A DNA stretch of 64,000 nt, from positions 62,001-126,000 of the forward strand of contig JAKULF010000001.1 in NCBI GenBank assembly GCA_022661535.1. The letters are read 5' to 3'. This stretch comes from Eutypa lata. Its lineage: Eukaryota; Ascomycota; Sordariomycetes; Xylariales; Diatrypaceae. The notes beneath the pieces were generated by a model. That model was not told the DNA's origin. It saw only the letters and a list, made by a program, of their open reading frames with translations, and did no database searches. A program made the translations under genes and the position numbers. Shown in pieces: positions 59,630 to 64,000 of this stretch. How positions within the stretch are numbered: position 1 is the first letter of the stretch; each line of letters opens with the position of its first letter.

Positions 59630-62179
59630 GATACAACGGCGAATGATAGAGCTTTCGATAAGAAGTGACGGATGTAGGTAAAGGATAGACACCTTTCTAT
59701 GATAAAATTTAATAGTCAAGTAAGTAGAATAGTAACAAACGGCCTCGCCTGGTTTTAAATAGATTTTAAATAGATATTCAATAGAACTGCAGTAATTTCT
59801 AATAATGCCAAGAAATAAAAGTCTATCGTGAGTTCTGAGCGATAGCGGGGCACTGCGCTGTATACCTACACAATCGTACTTGCAATTCTTTAGGTAAGTA
59901 GTCTACTATACACCCCACTCTGACGAAACGTGATGCTGACAGATAAAGAAGTAGGTATATACCTACGAATGTGAGTTCCGTAATCTAATAAATCCCTATT
60001 AGCATAGGAGAAGGTTGAACGTGCTCTGGTTTTAACTTTACATTCGTCCTTCTTGTTGAGCATTAGGTACAAACTGGTAGTCGTAAACAAATCCCTATCT
60101 TGCGTGAAAGCATATCCCATCACCCCCTATCTTCTGGGTTCCTTTTACGAAGTAGACTACCTATGTAATAATAAGCTATTACTGACTCTTGAAAAAAGAA
60201 GGTTTAGCTCACCACAGAGTCACCCGATCTCGGTAGAAGCAGCATACCTATCGGCACGTCATGCGGAATCGGGGGCCATTGGGCAAAGTTTAAAGGATGA
60301 TGGCAACGCGTAGTCGGCTCCACTTGAACCGAGTCGCCCGGTTGACTCATTGTGAACGACCGGAGCCGGACATAAGCCGAACTTTCGGTCTACCACAATG
60401 GATACAATTGTCTTCATGTTCGTATTTCTCTTCGACCAATTACCAGCAATTGTCTTTCTAGATAAGGGATAAATAACAGTCTTGATTACTTCCCTGTATT
60501 GCTACTATGGTTGGTTGTTCGACCCGCTCCTACGCCTACCTAGTCACAGATTACAGATGTCCACATGAACGATTTGCTGTTGGTTTCCCCTCATTAGCAG
60601 GCTCTGAAACGCAGGAGGATGGGTTTATCGGGAAGCTTCCCGGTCGCACTTTGTGGTCGTCGAAATAAGCACACGTTGTATGATCGTTAGGAGGTATGTA
60701 AGGGCAGGAGGAGACCCTTCTGATTAATATCACTATCAGCACTTGTGTAGTAAAATCTAGGTAGGGTTTTGATTAATTGTTAGTCCCTTACGTGATCTCT
60801 TGTGACTACCTAGTAGTCAAGGACACGCACGAGTGATTATCGAAAATTAAAACATGAAGAGCCATTAACCATGTAGTAAGAGACATAGTGATAAAAAGTG
60901 CCTCGTATGACAGAACCAAGCTAACTATACCAATTGGCTTACTGTTCGTCGCCGTTGCTGAATTTCTAGCTTGTCTACTTAAGGAGTTACTAGAAGTTGC
61001 CCGTGACCCTAGAGCACAGGGAACTAAGCTCTATTCAGCTCTGAATTGGTATCGAGAGATCGGCGCTATAGGCGCTCCGTTTGCAAATTGATTAATTTGG
61101 ATTGCAGGGCTTTAGTTATACATCATCATACCTTACCCCCCCAACTCGCAACTTCGTTTATGAAGAGCTAATATACGTAGCAATTCAAGACCACGTGCAC
61201 ACACATGATGTAACTAACGGCTAACTAGGTAGCATAGCAGGTATCGTCTATCTACTGCGTACGTAGTGGTATCCTGAACTTCGCCGCGTGTATATTGCAT
61301 GCAATATGATCTAGGACCTGCTATCTCCCTGGCGAGGGTTTCTTGTCGTTGCTGCATACTTGGCGCCAACGGCTATCAGCCAATAACTCAACGGTTTAAC
61401 TACTCTCAGTATGCATCATATACGATATAGGCGGGATGCTTACATTGTGCCTTACAGCAGCTCGCTTGCATCCAACACAGTGTGTCTCAACGTATCCCAA
61501 CGAAGGGTGTCCTAACAGCCTGCTAGAGCAGTTCCCCTGAGAATGGAGTTTCATATATTTAACCTCGAGAGTACCTATGTATATAGTTATGCACACGCCC
61601 CTAAAAACGAGTAGACATTCATATGATCTTATGAATGCTGTAAATATATAGTTACGCATAATAGAGATCATATATCTATCGACATTATCCCCCAAAGGTT
61701 CAGATCAACGGCACTATTGGCGACATTCTGGACACTCTGCACATTGAAGCGTATGGAGGAGACGCGCCTTCCGTACCCAGTTACCTACCCAGATTCGGCA
61801 GATTACAGTAGATTACAGCGTTGATAGTCCGTGCATCGGCGCTAAGTTCAGGTGTCAGCTCCATAGACGTTAGACTAGATTTGGGATAGCGAGTCGGACA
61901 GGGGTAGCCACTAACTAAGGTTAGAGTGGTGGTGATTTTGGGGGTTGCTGTCCACGTTACCTCTTAGCTCTAGGTATTTTATGATTGCCCCCAATAACCT
62001 CCATCGCTTCCCCCATTTCCTCGAACTGATCTAATAACAGAAGTCTTGACTTCAGAACTATTGTGATCTGTTCGCCATCCGCCATCAACCAGCACAACAC
62101 CGTCCAAAACGATCGTCATCTCTTTACCGACCTGTAACCTCACATTTTCAAGACAAGAGTCTACTTGAAAACCGCAATC
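59630..62179. other. Intergenic
   Basis: 2.5 kb, GC-richer around 60.2-60.4 kb and AT-rich elsewhere. Frames of 60-100 codons occur with no recognisable feature. It carries promoters of the flanking divergent genes. No gene is supported. Confidence 0.45.
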
Positions 62180-63084
62180 ATGCCTGGCGTTCGTAAGTCA
62201 TCCGGTCCTGTCCTTAGTTTTTGGAACACGTGAAGTCTTGCGATGCAACCGAATATATCCTTCTCGTGCTTCCTGAAGCTGCGAATCCTGACAATAGCCC
62301 TCGGTCCATCATTTTCATGATGCACGCTCGCCTGACATCCTGGGTTGATGGCCACCTCCCCTTGGTGCATGACGTTATCATTTCGCGACTTTGACCCTGT
62401 ACCGCGAAGCCATTAAGCGAGACGGTAAGCTAACCCATAATTTTTCATCGCAGCTCTTGGTGCTCTCGACAACCTTAAGGCTAAGCTCAAGGCTGCCTTC
62501 AAAAAGAAGTCCAAGAAGGGTGGAAAGACAGAGGCCGAGCCGACGAAGCCTGCTGGAGACAAGCCTGCGGAAACGACGACTGCCCCGGCGGCGGGAGCTG
62601 CTGCTGCGGCTCCTGCTGCTGCTGTAACCGAGCCCGCTAAACCCGAGGAGGCCCCTGCTGGTGAGTTGCCATAAACTTTATGCCTCCCAATCGTTTAGCA
62701 TATCGCAGCCACTCGCTAACCCAGATGGCAGCGGCTCCTACCGATGCTCCGGCCACTAAGCCTGAGGAGACCAAGACTGAAGCTCGTAAGTCTTCGCTAT
62801 ATCTCTTAATCGTAGCATTGCTATCTCCAAAATATGAATTCGGAAGCGCATAACCTCTGAAGAAGTGATATGATTCCACTGCGCCTTGTATAGCTTGCAA
62901 GCATGGTCATCTCGAATCATTCGCTAATTGAAACCGTCTCTTAGCTGCTGCTCCCGAGCCTGCCGCCCCGGTTGCTGCCCCGGCCGCCACCGAAGCCACT
63001 CCTGCCGCTGCGACTGATGCTACCGCAACTCCGGCCCCTGCCGCCGAGGCCAAGGAGGAGCCAAAGCCCGCTGCCACTGCCTAA
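62180..63084 (+). CDS. Small Ala/Pro/Lys/Glu-rich protein, four exons
   Basis: Exons 62180-62192, 62454-62660, 62732-62785 and 62945-63084 (13, 207, 54 and 140 nt) give 137 aa. All three introns are phase 1, and internal exons are multiples of three. Exon 1 holds only MPGV and one base. After splicing the product reads MPGVPLGALDNLKAKLKAAF then a lysine run, followed by Ala/Pro/Glu/Thr-rich low-complexity sequence to KPAATA. No signal peptide or membrane segment is present. The basic helix followed by a disordered Ala/Pro/Glu tail is seen in several fungal small proteins without known function. Acceptors after GGCAG (exon 3) and CTTAG (exon 4) were chosen because they keep the composition uniform. 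Long introns for so small a gene suggest steady expression. Confidence 0.75.
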
Positions 63085-64000
63085 ACCCTACGATCGCATG
63101 TCCTAAATCGTGCCTGGCTGCCTGATCATATGGATATTTCCGACGGTTGAAACTAGGGCGAGGAGGGAATGGCAAGGGATATATTGGCTGAAGTTGTGTG
63201 ATTTTGGTGTCTGGCTTTTCTGAAGGATGAACGTGTCATTTTAGGGATAATGCGGTGGATAGCACGTTTTTAGTACCCTCTGGATGATATGGGCGATGAT
63301 TTTTTCGCCGGAGATATCCATAATGTTTTGAGATTCGAGAGATACCCAAGGAGAAAAAATAAATTGCAGTCTTCTAGGCTGAGAAATTGTTTATTGCAGG
63401 ATTACCTACATTTACCTAGGAAGTACCGCTATTGATCAATAGCTCTTAAAAATGCCCAGCTATGTGACGTCATCAAGCTTGCTATGGTGGCGCTTGTACT
63501 AGCTTGGCTAGCGTAATGTGGCACTTTGACTACCTATGCGGCTTACTGTTACCTACCTATTATCTAGCAGTGCCTACCAGTGAGTTCGATCTCTGTTTAT
63601 TAGATACTTGGTTAAGCAGTATCATTCTAGAGACTACTACGGTCAAAGTTAGGGGCTCATGAATGTGTCTTATGTTGGCCTTGCATTTTCGGTTTCTATG
63701 CACGGGGTTCGAGCATGAACCCCTTATGAAGGCAGCATTGCATTGCATTGCATACATGCATGTAAGTGAATCTGGAGGGAAAAGGGTAATAAATTGATTA
63801 ACATGGGGACATATCATTGTCTCACCTAGATTCATAGAATGATACAGCTTTATAGAATAAATGATATAGGATGAAAGCGCAGGCTTCTGTTATAGTGTCT
63901 ATGTGGGTAGGCTATGATTTGTGTAAGGGACGAAGCCTTCTTCTGATCACTGTAAAAGGTTCGATTTACCTGGCTGCAATATAGTTAATGATGCTGTAGG
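63085..64000. other. Terminal intergenic region
   Basis: AT-rich sequence with GCATT repeats near 63737-63755. No supported gene before the window ends. Confidence 0.45.

Noticed and set aside
63958..64000. GGTTCGATTTACC resembling a tRNA T-arm
   Set aside because: No matching anticodon, D-arm or acceptor pairing upstream.

Overview
The window looks like nuclear DNA of a filamentous ascomycete (Pezizomycotina, plausibly Sordariomycetes/Xylariales; that rank is inference). The evidence is short spliceosomal introns (about 55-65 nt, some longer) with GTAAGT/GTACGT-like donors and YAG acceptors, and fungal families: a DPM3 subunit, ribosomal protein eL13, a GATA_AreA/DUF3295-type regulator, an RWD+CHY zinc-finger protein and DUF7029- and DUF7587-like proteins. 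There are also many ACCTAGGT/TAGGTAGGTA motifs in AT-rich intergenic DNA. There is no rRNA, no tRNA I could recognise, no CRISPR and no prokaryotic gene organisation. Exon structures below were worked out by hand from splice sites and reading-frame continuity.

Layout. 1-13.9 kb is the gene-rich part. It holds a 5'-truncated coiled-coil nuclear protein (possible CENP-O/P-type kinetochore subunit, +), DPM3 (-), a frameshifted DUF7587-like pseudogene (-), a Ser/Thr-rich GPI-anchor candidate (-), a 118-residue secreted protein (+), a 720-residue SmgGDS-like ARM-repeat protein (+) and eL13 (-). 13.9-22.5 kb is gene-poor. 22.5-24.35 kb is a lone GATA_AreA/DUF3295-type regulator (-). 24.35-43.5 kb is a 19-kb AT-rich desert with microsatellites, two inverted-repeat (MITE-like) elements and a few GC-richer islands; one island (about 36.3-36.8 kb, -) retains membrane-protein-like reading frames. 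43.5-48.1 kb holds a glycine-zipper protein (-), a type II haloacid-dehalogenase-like HAD enzyme (+) and an FAD-dependent amino-acid-oxidase-family enzyme (+). 49.8-52 kb is the RWD/CHY zinc-finger protein (-), 55.3-56.7 kb a secreted DUF7029 protein (-), 58.6-59.6 kb a phosphoglycerate-mutase-like phosphatase (-) and 62.2-63.1 kb a small four-exon Ala/Pro/Lys-rich protein (+).

Functional themes are mostly housekeeping (dolichol-phosphate-mannose synthesis, translation, possible kinetochore and small-GTPase functions) mixed with cell-surface or secreted proteins and two adjacent metabolic enzymes. I see no secondary-metabolite cluster, and no convincing new multi-gene system. The items most worth a second look are the two MITE-like inverted repeats, the DUF7587-like pseudogene with two separate frame changes, the hidden membrane-protein island in the desert, and the genes whose internal exons are all frame-neutral.
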